From Aminobacterium mobile DSM 12262 (GTDB lineage: Bacteria > Synergistota > Synergistia > Synergistales > Aminobacteriaceae), in the NCBI RefSeq assembly GCF_000526395.1, contig NZ_JAFZ01000002.1:126501-190500 (forward strand): 64,000 bases of DNA. Reading direction: 5' to 3'. The notes under the pieces are model-generated. The model saw only the letters and a program-made list of their open reading frames with translations, searched no databases and was not told the DNA's origin. How positions within the stretch are numbered: position 1 is the first letter of the stretch; each line of letters starts with the position of its first letter. The translations under genes and the position numbers were made by a program. Positions 17,516-28,900 of the stretch are shown one piece after another.

Positions 17516-18055
17516 TTACTTGGCACTGGCTTTGCCGGCCTTACGGATAATATGCTCGCCAGCATAGCGGATACCTTTCCCTTTATAGGGCTCAGGGCTC
17601 CTGAATGCTCGAATGATGGCAGCCACCTGGCCAACAAGCTGCCTATCAATGCCTTTAACAGATATTTTAGTGGGGCCGTCGGTTAGAATTTCAATCCCCT
17701 TTGGAGGATCGTATTCCACCGGATTGGAGTACCCCACGTTGAGAATAAGTTTTTTACCCTGCATCTGCGCACGGTAACCAACTCCAACAATCTCCAGGTT
17801 TTTCACAAAACCCTCTGTTACTCCAGCCACCATATTTGCTACAAGAGCCCGCATCATTCCATGATAGGCTCGCGTTTGTTTCTCATCATTTCCTCGAGAA
17901 ACAACGATGGCATCGTTATCGACAGAAACAGAAATCCCAGGTACAAGAGCAGAAGAAAGCTCTCCCTTGGGCCCTTTTACTATAACCTTGCCATCCTTTA
18001 TTGTTACAGATGTTCCCTTGGCGAGGGTAATGGGTTTACGTCCAATTCGCGACAT
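17516..18055 (-). CDS. rplF: Ribosomal protein L6
   Basis: A 179-residue uL6 at the base of the L7/L12 stalk. The start is taken as ATG 18055 (MSRIGRKPI), the universal beginning. A longer frame would run back into rpsH. The C-terminal RSPEPYKGKGIRYAGEHIIR motif is intact. Confidence 0.98.
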   Translation of the reverse strand: MSRIGRKPITLAKGTSVTIKDGKVIVKGPKGELSSALVPGISVSVDNDAIVVSRGNDEKQTRAYHGMMRALVANMVAGVTEGFVKNLEIVGVGYRAQMQGKKLILNVGYSNPVEYDPPKGIEILTDGPTKISVKGIDRQLVGQVAAIIRAFRSPEPYKGKGIRYAGEHIIRKAGKASAK

Positions 18056-18071
18056 AGAAAATCCCTCCTCG

Positions 18072-18476
18072 CTACCAGACGTAGCAAACGACCTCTCCGC
18101 CAAGACCAAGCTGAGATGCCTCAGTATCAGTCTTTAGGCCATGGGAAGTGGAAATAATAGCAATTCCGAGACCACCCATAACCTTGGGGAGATTGTCTTT
18201 GCCCACATAGATCCTTCTGCCCGGTTTGCTGATCCGACGAAGTCCCTGAATAATTCGTTCACGGTTAGGACCGTAATTCAGGAAAATACGCAAAACAGCA
18301 TAGGGCTTTTCAGGATCGTTGATGACTTTATAATTCCGGACATATCCCTCTTCTTTCAAAATCTTAGCTATGCTCAGTTTCATATTGCTGTGAGGGATAT
18401 CAACACTCTCGTGGTACACCACGTTAGCATTCCGGATCCGCGTCAGCATATCAGCTATTGGATCGGTAACATACAT
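18072..18476 (-). CDS. rpsH: Ribosomal protein S8
   Basis: A 134-residue uS8, an early 16S binder and in E. coli the repressor of the spc operon. It begins [16 protein letters not shown] and ends with [19 protein letters not shown] and GGEVVCYVW. Standard place between S14 and L6. Confidence 0.98.
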   Translation of the reverse strand: MYVTDPIADMLTRIRNANVVYHESVDIPHSNMKLSIAKILKEEGYVRNYKVINDPEKPYAVLRIFLNYGPNRERIIQGLRRISKPGRRIYVGKDNLPKVMGGLGIAIISTSHGLKTDTEASQLGLGGEVVCYVW

Positions 18477-18505
18477 TCCTGTGACCCCCTTATGTTCGCT
18501 CTCGC

Positions 18506-18691
18506 TTACCAGCTGGACTTAACGATTCCGGGGATCTTCCCCTCTCGAGCCAACTTGCGGAAGCAGCAGCGGCACATATCAAACTGACGCATATACGAGT
18601 GAATACGTCCGCAGATCGGGCATCTGTTATACTTCCGCACCTTAAACTTTGGGGGCAGCTGTGCTTTATATTTCATTGCTTTACGCGCCAT
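18506..18691 (-). CDS. rpsZ: Ribosomal protein S14, type Z
   Basis: A 61-residue uS14 of the short zinc type, with two CxxC pairs (C24/C27 and C40/C43). The end is [10 protein letters not shown]. It binds 16S rRNA in the 30S head. Being the zinc form, it does not depend on a low-zinc paralogue. Confidence 0.98.
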   Translation of the reverse strand: MARKAMKYKAQLPPKFKVRKYNRCPICGRIHSYMRQFDMCRCCFRKLAREGKIPGIVKSSW

Positions 18692-18711
18692 ATTTCATTT
18701 CCCCCTTGTAC

Positions 18712-19257
18712 TTATCGGCTACTGAAAGGCATGCCGAGCTCTTTCAGCAAGGCAAAGGCCTCTTCGTCCGCTTTCGCAGTTGTTACAATAGAAACATTCA
18801 TCCCGCGAGTTCGGATTACGTCATCATAGTCTACCTCTGGGAAGATAAGCTGCTCTCTAAGCCCGAGGTTATAATTTCCACGCCCATCAAAACCCCTACG
18901 GGAAATTCCCTGGAAGTCTTTAATGGAAGGCAACGCCAAAGATATAAGACGATCAAGGAACTCCCACATCCTGGCTCCTCGAAGAGTCACCTTACATCCT
19001 ACCGGCATGCCTTGACGAAGTTTAAATCCGGCAATGGACTTTTTTGCCCGCTTCATAAGAGGCTGTTGACCAGTAATGGCCCGAACCTCAGCAAGAGCGG
19101 CGTCCATATATTTCATATCGGTTTTCGCTTCACCGACACCTACATTAACCACGATTTTAACAATCCGTGGAACCTCCATAACATTGGTGTAACCGAACTG
19201 TTCTTTCAGTCGAGGCACCACTTCATTCTTGTATTTGTCAAGAAAACGAGGATTCAT
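18712..19257 (-). CDS. rplE: Ribosomal protein L5
   Basis: A 181-residue uL5, which contacts 5S rRNA and the P-site tRNA. It shows [36 protein letters not shown] and the end [20 protein letters not shown]. Standard place between rplX and rpsZ. Confidence 0.98.
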   Translation of the reverse strand: MNPRFLDKYKNEVVPRLKEQFGYTNVMEVPRIVKIVVNVGVGEAKTDMKYMDAALAEVRAITGQQPLMKRAKKSIAGFKLRQGMPVGCKVTLRGARMWEFLDRLISLALPSIKDFQGISRRGFDGRGNYNLGLREQLIFPEVDYDDVIRTRGMNVSIVTTAKADEEAFALLKELGMPFSSR

Positions 19258-19269
19258 GGTTTTGCCTCC

Positions 19270-19596
19270 CTACACCCTGTCTACTATTTCGCCGCATTTT
19301 TTGCAGACCCGAACTTTTCTGCCATCCTCCAAAAAGGCTCGGCTAACTCTCGTTGCCTTGCCACAGGAGGGGCAAACAAGCATGATCTTTGCGGCATGAA
19401 GAGGGGCTTCCTTCTTCACAAGTCCAGACTGAGGGCTTTTAGGGGTCGGCTTTACATGGCGAGTGACCATATTAACGCCCTCGACAATGACCTTCCCCTC
19501 TTTGGGAAAATTACGAAGAATTTTCCCTTCTTTCCCCTTGTCTTTTCCTGAAATAACCTTGACAAGGTCTCCCTTTCTAATTCTCATTTTGCTCAT
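19270..19596 (-). CDS. rplX: Ribosomal protein L24 with C-terminal CxxC pairs
   Basis: A 108-residue uL24. The KOW domain is at the N terminus ([20 protein letters not shown]). The C terminus carries [10 protein letters not shown] and CKKCGEIV, a likely zinc-binding pair seen in several Gram-positive-like lineages. It starts assembly of the large subunit near the exit tunnel. Confidence 0.97.
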   Translation of the reverse strand: MSKMRIRKGDLVKVISGKDKGKEGKILRNFPKEGKVIVEGVNMVTRHVKPTPKSPQSGLVKKEAPLHAAKIMLVCPSCGKATRVSRAFLEDGRKVRVCKKCGEIVDRV

Positions 19597-19611
19597 TCTC
19601 GCATTGCCCCC

Positions 19612-19980
19612 TTAGACAACTTCAGGAGCCAGAGAGAGTATTCTCATATACTTCTTGGCCCGGAGTTCTCTTCCTACAGGACCAAATATGCGTGTCCCTT
19701 TAGGGTCTCCATTGTTGTCGATAATTACGGCTGCGTTATCGTCAAAACGGACATAAGATCCGTCAGGACGGCGCACTTCCTTTTTCGTACGGACAATGAC
19801 AGCTTTAACCACAGAACCTTTAGCTACATTGCTATTGGGGATAGCCTCTCGAACTGAAGCGACTATCACATCTCCGATGGTTCCATACCGCCGTCCACTT
19901 CCGCCTAGAACCTGTATGCACATCAGGCTTTTTGCCCCAGAGTTATCAGCTACATTAAGGACTGTTCTAAGCTGAATCAT
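19612..19980 (-). CDS. rplN: Ribosomal protein L14
   Basis: A 122-residue uL14, at the subunit interface. [19 protein letters not shown] and the [13 protein letters not shown] motif are universal. Three bases separate it from rpsQ. Confidence 0.98.
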   Translation of the reverse strand: MIQLRTVLNVADNSGAKSLMCIQVLGGSGRRYGTIGDVIVASVREAIPNSNVAKGSVVKAVIVRTKKEVRRPDGSYVRFDDNAAVIIDNNGDPKGTRIFGPVGRELRAKKYMRILSLAPEVV

Positions 19981-19983
19981 GAC

Positions 19984-20283
19984 CTATTCCTCCTCGGCCA
20001 CTTCGTCAACGGGAGTGTCAAGCACTGGGGCTCTCTGAATAACTCTCTCAAGAGCCCAGCATTTTCTACGGCTTAAAGGCCGGGTTTCCACTATGCTCAC
20101 AAGATCCCCAACCCGACAGGTGTTTTCTGGATCACTAGCCATATACTTCGTGGCTTTAATAATCCTCTTCCCGTACAACGGATGAATATCGTGCCGGATT
20201 ACACGGACGACGATGGTCTTGTCCATTTTATCGCTGACAACCGTGCCAACCCGTTTCTTACGATGGGGTGTACGTGCCTCCAT
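19984..20283 (-). CDS. rpsQ: Ribosomal protein S17
   Basis: A 99-residue uS17, an OB-fold 16S binder. It contains RVGTVVSDKMDKTIVVRV and GDLVSIVETRPLSRRKCW. The acidic tail (VDEVAEEE) makes it a little longer than the E. coli protein of 84. Confidence 0.98.
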   Translation of the reverse strand: MEARTPHRKKRVGTVVSDKMDKTIVVRVIRHDIHPLYGKRIIKATKYMASDPENTCRVGDLVSIVETRPLSRRKCWALERVIQRAPVLDTPVDEVAEEE

Positions 20284-20289
20284 CTGTCG

Positions 20290-20505
20290 TTACCTCCTTC
20301 CAGCAGCGCTTTCAGAAGCCTGCTGTTTCTCTCGTACCACCGTTAAAACTCTAGCGATGGTCTTTTTTACCGCTTTGATCCGGCTTGTGTTCTGAAGCTG
20401 TCCAATGGCGTTTTGAAACCGAAGGTTGAACAGCTCTTCCTTATATTGACGATGCTTCTCCTGAAGCTCTTCGAGAGTCAAATCTCGTAAACTCTTCGCA
20501 TCCAT
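20290..20505 (-). CDS. rpmC: Ribosomal protein L29
   Basis: A 71-residue uL29, a two-helix protein at the tunnel exit that helps dock the signal recognition particle and trigger factor. LRDLTLEELQEKHRQYKEE and LFNLRFQNAIGQLQNTSRI are typical. Two bases follow the rplP stop. Confidence 0.97.
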   Translation of the reverse strand: MDAKSLRDLTLEELQEKHRQYKEELFNLRFQNAIGQLQNTSRIKAVKKTIARVLTVVREKQQASESAAGRR

Positions 20506-20507
20506 TT

Positions 20508-20930
20508 CTATTCACCACCCAGACCTTCACGGGCAACAATTCTAACCTTGACAGGCAACTTATGAGAAGCAGTTCTGAAAGCATCTTCTACAACTTCTCG
20601 AGAGACACCGGCCACTTCAAAAAGGATACGCCCTCGTTTAACTGGAGCTACCCAAAACTCTGGGCTTCCCTTCCCCTTACCCATACGAGTTTCAAGGGGT
20701 TTTTTGGTAAAGGGATGGTCTGGGAAAATTCTGATCCAGATTTTACCGCCCTTTTTCATTTTTCTGGAGATAGCGATACGGGTTGCTTCTATCTGTCGAG
20801 CCGTAATCCAGGCACAATCAAGAGCCTGAAGGCCATAGTCACCAAAAGCAACTGTAACGCCGCCCTTTGCTGTACCGCGAAGAGGTCTCCGATAGGGTTT
20901 CCGATATTTAACTCTTTTCGGCATAAGCAT
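20508..20930 (-). CDS. rplP: Ribosomal protein L16
   Basis: A 140-residue uL16, which positions A-site t[15 protein letters not shown] is the standard beginning. An ATG two codons earlier (20930) is better placed from the GAGGGGG site and is used here. The [20 protein letters not shown] motif is intact. Confidence 0.97.
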   Translation of the reverse strand: MLMPKRVKYRKPYRRPLRGTAKGGVTVAFGDYGLQALDCAWITARQIEATRIAISRKMKKGGKIWIRIFPDHPFTKKPLETRMGKGKGSPEFWVAPVKRGRILFEVAGVSREVVEDAFRTASHKLPVKVRIVAREGLGGE

Positions 20931-20936
20931 GACGGA

Positions 20937-21602
20937 TTACCCCCTCTTTCTGAATGGTCTGGTTGCCATAGGTTTTTCGTTTGCCTTGTCCCTAAATATC
21001 CAGACCTTTACGCCAATAATTCCATACATGGTTTCCGCTTCAGAAAAGCCGTAATCAATATCGGCCCGAAGAGTGGAAAGAGGCAACTGCCCCTCGTTAT
21101 ACCATTCAGTCCGCGCGATTTCAGCTCCTCCAAGACGACCAGAACACTGGATTTTGATACCCTTTGCACCAGATTTCATCGCTCGGAAGATAGCCTGTTT
21201 CATGGCTCTCCGGAAGCTGACCCGGCGCTCCAGCGCAGAGGATACGTTCTCCGCTACAAGCTGGGCCTCCACGTCAGGATTTTTAATCTCCTGAACGTTG
21301 ATCATAATTTTTGATCCAGTCATCTTCTGAAGGTCTTCTTTAACCGCCTGAATCTCCGCGCCACCACGCCCAATTACTACACCAGGCCGGGAGGTCCAAA
21401 TTGAAAACCGCATAACATTACCCACGCGCTCTATGTCGACTCTGGCGATACCGGCATGGGCCCATCTATCCAGAATCCACTTCCTTAGTTTGAGATCTTC
21501 ATGGAGCTTCTTTGCATAATCTCTGCCTTCAGCGTACCACTTAGACTCCCATTCTGTCACTACACCTAATCTGTATCCCACTGGGTGAACTTTCTGTCCC
21601 AC
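20937..21602 (-). CDS. rpsC: Ribosomal protein S3
   Basis: A 221-residue uS3 at the mRNA entry channel. The start is GTG 21602 ([12 protein letters not shown]), with AAGGAGG beginning at the rplV stop codon and spaced about 7 bases. A TTG further upstream would overlap rplV. The KH domain and the [13 protein letters not shown] motif are present. Confidence 0.97.
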   Translation of the reverse strand: MGQKVHPVGYRLGVVTEWESKWYAEGRDYAKKLHEDLKLRKWILDRWAHAGIARVDIERVGNVMRFSIWTSRPGVVIGRGGAEIQAVKEDLQKMTGSKIMINVQEIKNPDVEAQLVAENVSSALERRVSFRRAMKQAIFRAMKSGAKGIKIQCSGRLGGAEIARTEWYNEGQLPLSTLRADIDYGFSEAETMYGIIGVKVWIFRDKANEKPMATRPFRKRG

Positions 21603-21615
21603 GAGTTCCCCCTCC

Positions 21616-21948
21616 TTAACGTTCTGCAACGATAATCGTTACGTGGCTGGTACGGTGCCGATAGGGATGGGCTCTTCCCATAGAAACGGGGCGAAAACGT
21701 TTCATGCTGGGTCCCTGATCTGCCGTAGCTGTAATAACATGCAGCTTGTCAGTATCCATGCCGTAGTTATGCTCAGCATTAGCTACCGCACTCTGCAAAA
21801 CCTTGCTGACGACTCTTGCTGCCTTATTAGGGCAATACTTGAGTATCATCATCGCTTCATTTGCTTTTTTCCCTCTGATGAGAGGCAGAATCTTTCTCAC
21901 CTTGTAGGGAGAGAGCCTCACCTGTCTGGCAACGGCTTTAGCTTCCAT
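21616..21948 (-). CDS. rplV: Ribosomal protein L22
   Basis: A 110-residue uL22 whose long loop lines the exit tunnel. The start is set at ATG 21948 ([14 protein letters not shown]) by similarity; ATG 21954 is also possible from ribosome-site spacing. The C terminus holds [17 protein letters not shown]. Confidence 0.95.
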   Translation of the reverse strand: MEAKAVARQVRLSPYKVRKILPLIRGKKANEAMMILKYCPNKAARVVSKVLQSAVANAEHNYGMDTDKLHVITATADQGPSMKRFRPVSMGRAHPYRHRTSHVTIIVAER

Positions 21949-21961
21949 TACCATCACTCTC

Positions 21962-22243
21962 CTACTTCACTCTCGAAGAGCGTTCCTGCCCAGCATGATG
22001 TGCTAATTTGCGGGTCGGAGCAAACTCTCCAAGTTTATGTCCCACCATATTTTCACTTATATAGATGGGAATATGAATTCGACCATTATGTACCGCTATG
22101 GTATGACCAATCATCGCCGGAACGATTGTAGAACGCCGAGACCAGGTTTTAAGAACCTTTTTATTCCCCGATACGTTCATATCCTCTATCCTGCGAAGAA
22201 GTTTAAGGTCAACATAGGGCCCTTTCTTAGTGGAACGAGCCAT
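21962..22243 (-). CDS. rpsS: Ribosomal protein S19
   Basis: A 93-residue uS19 of the 30S head. It shows [31 protein letters not shown] and [12 protein letters not shown], all standard. Confidence 0.98.
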   Translation of the reverse strand: MARSTKKGPYVDLKLLRRIEDMNVSGNKKVLKTWSRRSTIVPAMIGHTIAVHNGRIHIPIYISENMVGHKLGEFAPTRKLAHHAGQERSSRVK

Positions 22244-22260
22244 ATCAGTCCCTCCTCACG

Positions 22261-23088
22261 CTACTTCGCATACCGGCGGCGAACAATGAGCCTATCGCTA
22301 GGCTTGTTCTTCCGGGTACGATAACCTTTAGCCAGAGTTCCCCACGGAGAGACAGGATGTTTATGCGATTTACTTCGTCCTTCTCCTCCACCAAGTGGGT
22401 GATCCACTGGGTTCATAACCATTCCACGCACTTTCGGTCTTCGGCCCAGATGCCGAGTTTTACCTGCTTTTCCCAAAGAAATATTCTCATGCTCTACATT
22501 GCCAAGTTGACCGACCGTAGCCATACACTCGTTGAGAACCAGCCGAAGCTCTCCGCTAGGCATCCTCAAATAAGCGTATTTACCCTCTTTAGCCATGACT
22601 TGAGCAGAAGTCCCAGCAGAACGAACAAGCTTCCCGCCACAGCCCGGCTCGAGTTCTATGTTATGAACAATAGTTCCCACCGGTATATCTTTCAATTTCA
22701 ATGCGTTACCAGGTTTGATATCAGACTCTGGTCCAGCTACCACAGTGTCTCCTACGTTCAGCTCTGCTGGGGCAAGAATATAACGTTTGTCCCCATCGAG
22801 ATAATGAACCAAGGCGATACGTGCAGATCTGTTTGGATCATATTCAATAGCTGCAACTTTGCCAGGAACACCTATATTATCCCGTCTAAAATCGATAACT
22901 CGATAGAGACGTTTTACTCCGCCGCCACGACGGCGCATAGTAATGCGACCTAAATTGTTCCGTCCGCCTGATTTCTTTAAAGCGGCGGTCAGGGCGCGTT
23001 CCGGCTCGCTTTTTGTCACATCTTCGTAAGACTGACTAGACATTGCACGACGGCCAGGAGTATAGGGTTTGAACTCTTTAACAGACAT
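22261..23088 (-). CDS. rplB: Ribosomal protein L2
   Basis: A 275-residue uL2, essential for peptidyl transfer and subunit joining. It begins [11 protein letters not shown]. It contains [16 protein letters not shown] and the catalytic-centre loop [18 protein letters not shown]. Normal length. Confidence 0.99.
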   Translation of the reverse strand: MSVKEFKPYTPGRRAMSSQSYEDVTKSEPERALTAALKKSGGRNNLGRITMRRRGGGVKRLYRVIDFRRDNIGVPGKVAAIEYDPNRSARIALVHYLDGDKRYILAPAELNVGDTVVAGPESDIKPGNALKLKDIPVGTIVHNIELEPGCGGKLVRSAGTSAQVMAKEGKYAYLRMPSGELRLVLNECMATVGQLGNVEHENISLGKAGKTRHLGRRPKVRGMVMNPVDHPLGGGEGRSKSHKHPVSPWGTLAKGYRTRKNKPSDRLIVRRRYAK

Positions 23089-23108
23089 TATTCTCGTCTC
23101 CCCCCTGC

Positions 23109-23405
23109 CTAAATGCTCGCGCCCTCAAAGAACTCGATACGTTCGCCTTCTGCAAGGCTAACAATCGCTTTCTTCCAAGAACGGGTTTTTCCCACAAAAA
23201 CACCCATCCTTTTGGGCTTAGAACGGACTCTCATCATATGGACATCCGTGACTTTGACCTTGAAAACTTCTTCCACAGCATGCCGAACCTGAATTTTATT
23301 GGCACTGGTGTGTACTTCGAATGTATATTTATTATGCTCCATTAACCGGCTGCTCTTTTCGGTAATAACCGGTCTGATTATAATATCGTGAGCAAGGAGT
23401 TTCAT
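23109..23405 (-). CDS. rplW: Ribosomal protein L23
   Basis: A 98-residue uL23 at the tunnel exit, the dock for trigger factor. [17 protein letters not shown] is the family start, followed by [20 protein letters not shown]. Overlaps rplD by 4 bases. Confidence 0.98.
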   Translation of the reverse strand: MKLLAHDIIIRPVITEKSSRLMEHNKYTFEVHTSANKIQVRHAVEEVFKVKVTDVHMMRVRSKPKRMGVFVGKTRSWKKAIVSLAEGERIEFFEGASI

Positions 23406-24025
23406 ATGGAGTACACCTCCTCAATCCGGGCAACGGCTTCCTGTGTCAGAACCAGACTCTGATAATTCAAAAGATCGTAGACATTTATATTGCCCACGTT
23501 AATAACTCTCGCTCCTGGAATATTACGAGCGGATTTCGCTACAGCGTCGTTAGGTTCATGTACGATAACCAACGGTTTCTTTGCACTGATTTTCTCAAAG
23601 AACCCGAGCATAGATTTTGTTGACGGAGTCTCCACATCAAAGTTTTCAAGTACGGTCAACAAATTATCTCGAACCTTCAGTGAAAGTGCGCTTCTCAACG
23701 CGAGACGGCGAACTTTTCTATTGACCTTCTGGCTGTAGTCACGAGGTTTCGGGCCATGGGCCACTCCACCTCCAACCCAAATCGGGGATCGAGTACTTCC
23801 TTGACGTGCCCGACCAGTATGTTTCTGCCGCCAAGGCTTCCGTCCTCCCCCGCTAACCTCTCCTCTTCCTTTGGCGCTGTGAGTCCCTTGGCGTCGGTTC
23901 GCCAATTGAGCCACAACAACCTGATGCATAGCCGGTACGTGAATCGGCGCAGCAAACACAGAGTCGGAAAGCTGGAGGTCACTTATCTCTTCACCCTGAA
24001 AACTAACAAGCTTCACAGTAGGCAT
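23402..24025 (-). CDS. rplD: Ribosomal protein L4
   Basis: A 207-residue uL4; in E. coli it represses its own S10 operon. It has [20 protein letters not shown] and [19 protein letters not shown], which form the tunnel loop. There is no long leader before rpsJ here, so S10-type L4 control through a leader is unlikely. Confidence 0.98.
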   Translation of the reverse strand: MPTVKLVSFQGEEISDLQLSDSVFAAPIHVPAMHQVVVAQLANRRQGTHSAKGRGEVSGGGRKPWRQKHTGRARQGSTRSPIWVGGGVAHGPKPRDYSQKVNRKVRRLALRSALSLKVRDNLLTVLENFDVETPSTKSMLGFFEKISAKKPLVIVHEPNDAVAKSARNIPGARVINVGNINVYDLLNYQSLVLTQEAVARIEEVYSI

Positions 24026-24054
24026 AATCGTTCTGCCCTCCTTCTGTTCCCGAC

Positions 24055-24681
24055 CTAATCCTGCTTGTAGACTGTAATGATACCATTTCTAGTACCAGGT
24101 ACAGCCCCTTTAACCAGCAGAAGATTGTTTTCAGTATCTACTGCCACAACGGTAAGGTTTTTGACGGTAACTCTTTCTCCACCCATACGCCCAGGCATGG
24201 TTTTACCCTTAAAGATTTTCCCAGGATAGCTGCTCGCTCCACTGGAACCAGGGTGGCGATGAGTTTTAGATACACCGTGGGTAGCAAAAGTTCCACCGAA
24301 GTTAAAACGTTTTATAACACCAGCGAAGCCCTTACCCTTGCTCATGCCGACTACATTAATCTTTTCCCCTTCTTTGAAAAAGGAAACATCAATAGCCTGC
24401 CCTATTTCGTATCCATCAACACTACCAAGACGAAATTCTCTCAAGTACCGTTGAGGCTCTACGTTAACCTTATCGAACTGCCCTTTCACAGGCTTTGTGA
24501 GCTTGTGGGGCTTCATTTCTCCGAAGCCAAGAAGAACAGCGGAATAACCGTTCTTATCGGGGGTTCGGAGTGCAACTACAGGACATGGTCCTGCTTGGAT
24601 AACCGTTACAGGAACGGCTTGCCCTGTTTCGTTGTATATCTGGGTCATACCCAGCTTTCGCCCCAGAATTCCAATGCTCAT
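24055..24681 (-). CDS. rplC: Ribosomal protein L3
   Basis: A 208-residue uL3, which starts large-subunit assembly. Start ATG 24681 has AAAGGAG 9 bases upstream; the TTG just before it is rejected. ILGRKLGMTQIY and PGKIFKGKTMPGRMGGERVT are conserved. Confidence 0.98.
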   Translation of the reverse strand: MSIGILGRKLGMTQIYNETGQAVPVTVIQAGPCPVVALRTPDKNGYSAVLLGFGEMKPHKLTKPVKGQFDKVNVEPQRYLREFRLGSVDGYEIGQAIDVSFFKEGEKINVVGMSKGKGFAGVIKRFNFGGTFATHGVSKTHRHPGSSGASSYPGKIFKGKTMPGRMGGERVTVKNLTVVAVDTENNLLLVKGAVPGTRNGIITVYKQD

Positions 24682-24711
24682 CAACTTCCACTCCTTTCAG
24701 CTCAGAGCTTC

Positions 24712-25023
24712 CTACAGTTTGATCTGGATGTCCACCCCAGAAGGAAGGTTCAGCTGCATAAGCGCATCCATAGTTTTTTGAGTAGGATTGACAATGTCAA
24801 TTAAGCGCTTATGAGTTCTCATTTCAAACTGCTCCCTCGCATCCTTGTCTTTGTGCGGGGATTTCAAAACAGTATACTTATTAATTTCCGTTGGCAGAGG
24901 GATAGGGCCAGATACTTTCGCCCCACTTCTCTCCGCCGTTTCCGCTATCTGAGAGGCAGAGCTATCTAACACTCTATGATCAAAAGCCTTCAGACGAATA
25001 CGAATTTTCTTTGCCAAAATCAA
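24712..25023 (-). CDS. rpsJ: Ribosomal protein S10
   Basis: A 103-residue uS10, also known as the antitermination factor NusE. It contains [39 protein letters not shown] and [14 protein letters not shown]. It starts only 18 bases after tuf, so the str and S10 clusters are joined. Confidence 0.98.
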   Translation of the reverse strand: MILAKKIRIRLKAFDHRVLDSSASQIAETAERSGAKVSGPIPLPTEINKYTVLKSPHKDKDAREQFEMRTHKRLIDIVNPTQKTMDALMQLNLPSGVDIQIKL

Positions 25024-25041
25024 CGACCCCCTTTGTTGGGG

Positions 25042-26241
25042 TTACCCAAGAATTTCAGTTACAACACCAGCACCGACAGTATGTCCACCTTCACGGACGG
25101 CAAAACGAAGTCCCTTATCCATAGCGATAGGAACTATCAAGTCTACCTCAAAAGTGGCATTGTCCCCTGGCATTACCATTTCAACTCCCTCTGGGAGTTT
25201 GATGCTTCCTGTTACGTCAGTCGTCCTGAAGTAGAACTGGGGCTTGTATCCTGCAAAGAACGGTGTGTGACGGCCGCCTTCCTCTTTCTTCAGTACGTAA
25301 ACCTCTGCCTTGAACTTCGTATGAGGCTTTATGGAACCGGGCTTCGCCAATACCTGACCGCGCTCCACATCTTCCTTGTCAACTCCACGAAGAAGAACTC
25401 CTACGTTATCTCCTGCCATGGCTTCGTCCAATATCTTTCTGAACATCTCAAGAGAGGTGGCTACCGTCTTCATCGTATCTTTAATCCCTACGATCTCAAC
25501 TTCTTCGCCTGCCTTCACCATGCCGCTCTCTACTCGACCAGTAACAACCGTGCCACGTCCGGTAATCGTGAACACGTCTTCGATGGGCATAAGAAATGGC
25601 TTGTCGGTCTCTCGCTGTGGTGCCGGAATATACGAATCACAGGCAGCCATCAAATCCCATATGCACTTGCTCACTGGATCGTCCTCTGCACCGGTCCCTT
25701 CCTCAAGAACCTTCAATGCTGATCCTCGAATGATGGGAACGTCGTCGCCAGGGAAGTCATATTTGCTCAGAAGCTCTCTGATCTCCATCTCGACCAGATC
25801 CAGAAGCTCCTCATCGTCGACCTGGTCCGTCTTGTTCATGAACACGACTATTGCAGGCACGTTGACCTGGCGGGCCAACAAAACGTGCTCCCGTGTCTGA
25901 GGCATGGGCCCATCTGCTGCGGAAACAACAAGAATCGCTCCGTCCATCTGAGCTGCTCCCGTGATCATGTTCTTAATGTAGTCTGCGTGCCCCGGGCAGT
26001 CGATGTGAGCGTAGTGACGATGCTCTGTCTGATATTCCACGTGGGAAATATTGATCGTTATTCCTCGCTCGCGCTCTTCCGGCGCTTTGTCGATCATGTC
26101 GTACGCCTCGAAGTTCGACCAGCCTTTCGTCGACAAACATTTCGTGATTGCTGCTGTCAATGTCGTCTTGCCATGGTCTATGTGACCAATGGTCCCTACG
26201 TTTAAATGGGGCTTCGCTCTTTCAAATTTCTCTTTTGCCAT
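25042..26241 (-). CDS. tuf: Elongation factor Tu
   Basis: A 399-residue EF-Tu, the GTPase that delivers aminoacyl-tRNA. G1 is GHIDHGKT, G2 lies in RGITI, G3 is DCPGH, and G4 is NKTDQ (the usual NKxD). The switch region [16 protein letters not shown] is intact. It follows fusA by 28 bases. It is the only tuf copy in the window. Confidence 0.99.
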   Translation of the reverse strand: MAKEKFERAKPHLNVGTIGHIDHGKTTLTAAITKCLSTKGWSNFEAYDMIDKAPEERERGITINISHVEYQTEHRHYAHIDCPGHADYIKNMITGAAQMDGAILVVSAADGPMPQTREHVLLARQVNVPAIVVFMNKTDQVDDEELLDLVEMEIRELLSKYDFPGDDVPIIRGSALKVLEEGTGAEDDPVSKCIWDLMAACDSYIPAPQRETDKPFLMPIEDVFTITGRGTVVTGRVESGMVKAGEEVEIVGIKDTMKTVATSLEMFRKILDEAMAGDNVGVLLRGVDKEDVERGQVLAKPGSIKPHTKFKAEVYVLKKEEGGRHTPFFAGYKPQFYFRTTDVTGSIKLPEGVEMVMPGDNATFEVDLIVPIAMDKGLRFAVREGGHTVGAGVVTEILG

Positions 26242-26269
26242 TTTTTATGCTCCCTCCCTGAAAGACTTA

Positions 26270-28336
26270 TTAAGCTTTCAAAAGTTTTTCCGCTATCTCT
26301 GCGGGTACCTGCTCATAATGATCAAACTGCATTGAGTAAGTGGCACGGCCAGAAGTCTTGCTTCGAAGATCTGTCGCGTAACCAAACATCTCAGAAAGAG
26401 GAACGTAGGAACGAATGACTCTAGCATTCGCTTTCATCTCCATACCCTCGATACGTCCTCGACGAGAAGAAATGTCCCCTATTACATCACCCACATAATC
26501 TTCTGGAGTAACTACCTCCACAAACATAATGGGCTCCATAAGGACAGGACCAGCTTTCCTCATAGCTTCTTTGAAACCCATGGAAGCCGCTATCTTAAAG
26601 GCCATTTCAGAGCTGTCTACTTCATGGTAACTTCCGTCTACTAAGGCCACTTTTACGCCAATAACAGGGAATCCACCAAGAACACCGTTGTTGACGGCTT
26701 CCTCTAGACCCTTTTGGACAGCAGATATGTATTCCTTAGGAACAACTCCACCGACAATTTTATCTTCGAAGACAAAGCCCTTGCCATCTGCCAATGGCTC
26801 CATTTCAAAAACAACATGTCCATACTGCCCTCGGCCACCTGTCTGCTTAATAAAGCGACCTTCCGCTCTTGAAGCTTTTTTAATGGCTTCACGATAGGAA
26901 ACCTGAGGCCGACCAACCTTAACATCGACGCCAAATTCTCTCTTCAGGCGGTCGACAATAATTTCAAGATGGAGTTCGCCCATGCCTGAAATAACAGTTT
27001 GCCCCGTCTCTTCATCGGTACGAACTCTGAACGTAGGATCTTCTTCAGCCAAAGAAACAAGTCCCTTTGTAAGTTTGATCTTATCGTTTTTGGTTTCAGG
27101 CTCCACTGCAAGAGAAATAACCGGCTCTGGAAACTGAAGAGACTCAAGGACTATAGGCTTAGCCTCGTCGCAAAGAGTATCTCCCGTACGAGTGGCTTTC
27201 AATCCTGGCAGAGCAACAATCATACCGGCGCACGCTTCGTCAAGCTCTTCTCTCTTATTGGCATGCATCCGAAGGATTCTACCAATACGCTCACGGGATT
27301 TGGTTACAGGGTTATAAATAGTCGTTCCCTTTTCAATTTTTCCCGAATAAATTCGAGTGAAGATAAGCCTTCCTACAAATGGGTCGACCATAATCTTAAA
27401 GGCTAATGCTGTCAAGGGCTCGTTTACATCGCTATGCCTTTCAAGAACCTCTTCTGTTTTGGGGTCAAACCCCTCAATTGGAGGAAGATCTATAGGGCTC
27501 GGCAAATAATCGACCACTGCGTCGAGAAGAAGCTGAACACCCTTATTCTTGAAGGCACTACCACACATGACAGGAACGATTTTAAGAGCGATGGTGTTAG
27601 TTCGAATAGCCTTACAAATAAGGTCTTCAGGTACATCCTGACCGTTCAAATAAAGCTCCATTATAGATTCGTCAAAATCTGCCAGAGTCTCTATCATCCC
27701 ATCTCTCGCAGCCTTAGCCTCATCTAACATCTCGGCAGGGACGTCACCCATAACAGGATTTGTCCCCATATCATCCCTATAGAAGACCGCTTTCATCCGT
27801 ACCAAATCGATAATACCGGAAAAACGATCTTCCGCTCCTATAGGAAGCTGAAGAGGAACGGATCGTACGCCAAGGCGCTCATGGATATCTTTAACTACCT
27901 GTCCAAAATCCGCCCCAACGCGATCCATTTTATTAACAAAAGCGATACGTGGAACATGATACTTATCAGCCTGACGCCACACCGTTTCAGACTGGGGCTC
28001 AACTCCTCCCACGGCACAAAAAACAGCAACAGCACCGTCGAGGACACGCATCGAGCGCTCCACTTCAACAGTGAAGTCCACGTGGCCGGGCGTATCAATT
28101 ATATTGATAAAACAATCACGCCACATACACGTTGTAGCAGCGGAGGAAATGGTAATCCCCCGTTCGCGCTCCTGCTCCATCCAGTCCATGGTGGCAGCAC
28201 CCTCATGAACCTCGCCAATTTTGTAGCTACGTCCAGTGTAGAACAGGATACGCTCAGTGGTCGTCGTCTTGCCCGCATCAATATGAGCGGCAATTCCGAT
28301 ATTCCTAATTTTTTTCATTTCCATATTTGTTTGCAC
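26270..28336 (-). CDS. fusA: Elongation factor G
   Basis: A ribosomal translocase GTPase of about 688 residues. G1 is [10 protein letters not shown], then RERGITI, G3 DTPGH and G4 NKMDR. Domains II-V follow, ending with the EF-G C-terminal fold ([20 protein letters not shown]). The start is set at GTG 28336, preceded at proper spacing by GGTGGTGA, a partial Shine-Dalgarno match. ATG 28324 and an upstream TTG are alternatives. It follows rpsG, the classic str order. Confidence 0.97.
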   Translation of the reverse strand: MQTNMEMKKIRNIGIAAHIDAGKTTTTERILFYTGRSYKIGEVHEGAATMDWMEQERERGITISSAATTCMWRDCFINIIDTPGHVDFTVEVERSMRVLDGAVAVFCAVGGVEPQSETVWRQADKYHVPRIAFVNKMDRVGADFGQVVKDIHERLGVRSVPLQLPIGAEDRFSGIIDLVRMKAVFYRDDMGTNPVMGDVPAEMLDEAKAARDGMIETLADFDESIMELYLNGQDVPEDLICKAIRTNTIALKIVPVMCGSAFKNKGVQLLLDAVVDYLPSPIDLPPIEGFDPKTEEVLERHSDVNEPLTALAFKIMVDPFVGRLIFTRIYSGKIEKGTTIYNPVTKSRERIGRILRMHANKREELDEACAGMIVALPGLKATRTGDTLCDEAKPIVLESLQFPEPVISLAVEPETKNDKIKLTKGLVSLAEEDPTFRVRTDEETGQTVISGMGELHLEIIVDRLKREFGVDVKVGRPQVSYREAIKKASRAEGRFIKQTGGRGQYGHVVFEMEPLADGKGFVFEDKIVGGVVPKEYISAVQKGLEEAVNNGVLGGFPVIGVKVALVDGSYHEVDSSEMAFKIAASMGFKEAMRKAGPVLMEPIMFVEVVTPEDYVGDVIGDISSRRGRIEGMEMKANARVIRSYVPLSEMFGYATDLRSKTSGRATYSMQFDHYEQVPAEIAEKLLKA

Positions 28337-28387
28337 GTACTTCACCACCAAGCTAGAAAAAATTAATCAAACTCGGGACGCAGCGCA

Positions 28388-28858
28388 TTACCAGCGATAA
28401 TGAGCAAAGGCACGGTTAGCTTCCGCCATTTTATGGGTGTCTTCTCTTTTCTTAATGGAGCTACCTTCGCCCTTATAAGCATCAACGAGTTCTCTTGCAA
28501 GACGCTCGGCCATGGGCATCCCTTTTTTAGAACGAGCAAAAGAAACGATCCACCGCGTAGCTAAAACCTCGGCTCTTTCAGCAGGAACTTCCACAGGAAC
28601 CTGATAGGTCGCTCCACCTACTCGACGAGCTCGTACTTCTACAAGCGGCTTCACATTATCCATGGCCTTCTGAAAGACTTCAAAAGGCTCTACATCTAGT
28701 CGTTCTCCAGCAATTTCAAGGGCTCGATAAAACGTTTTTTCGGCAACACTTCTCTTGCCGCCCCTCATCAAACTACTTACAAACTTCGCTACAGCAACAC
28801 TTCCAAACATACTGTCGGCTAGTGCTTGGCGCTTCTTAACATGCCCCTTTCGCGGCAT
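28388..28858 (-). CDS. rpsG: Ribosomal protein S7
   Basis: A 156-residue uS7, which nucleates the 30S head. It begins MPRKGHVKKRQ and contains AMDNVKPLVEVRARRVGGAT and the end AEANRAFAHYRW. In E. coli S7 represses the str operon. The 42-base gap before it holds only a short CTTAG/CTAAG repeat. Confidence 0.98.
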   Translation of the reverse strand: MPRKGHVKKRQALADSMFGSVAVAKFVSSLMRGGKRSVAEKTFYRALEIAGERLDVEPFEVFQKAMDNVKPLVEVRARRVGGATYQVPVEVPAERAEVLATRWIVSFARSKKGMPMAERLARELVDAYKGEGSSIKKREDTHKMAEANRAFAHYRW

Positions 28859-28900
28859 GGTGACAATCCCTCCTTACTTTCTTAGCCTAAGCTAAGTACA

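Noticed and set aside
18649-19551. A 300-codon open frame on the plus strand opposite rplX and rplE
   Set aside because: It is antisense to two clear ribosomal protein genes, has no recognisable motif, and arises from their codon composition.
20562-21314. A 250-codon plus-strand open frame opposite rplP and rpsC
   Set aside because: Shadow of ribosomal genes; no ribosome site or family motif.
24976-25722. A 248-codon plus-strand open frame opposite tuf
   Set aside because: tuf is certain and strongly conserved; antisense frames of this size are common opposite it.
28861-28900. CTTAG/CTAAG repeat between rpsL and rpsG as a terminator
   Set aside because: The stem is only about five bases, AT-rich and without a U run.
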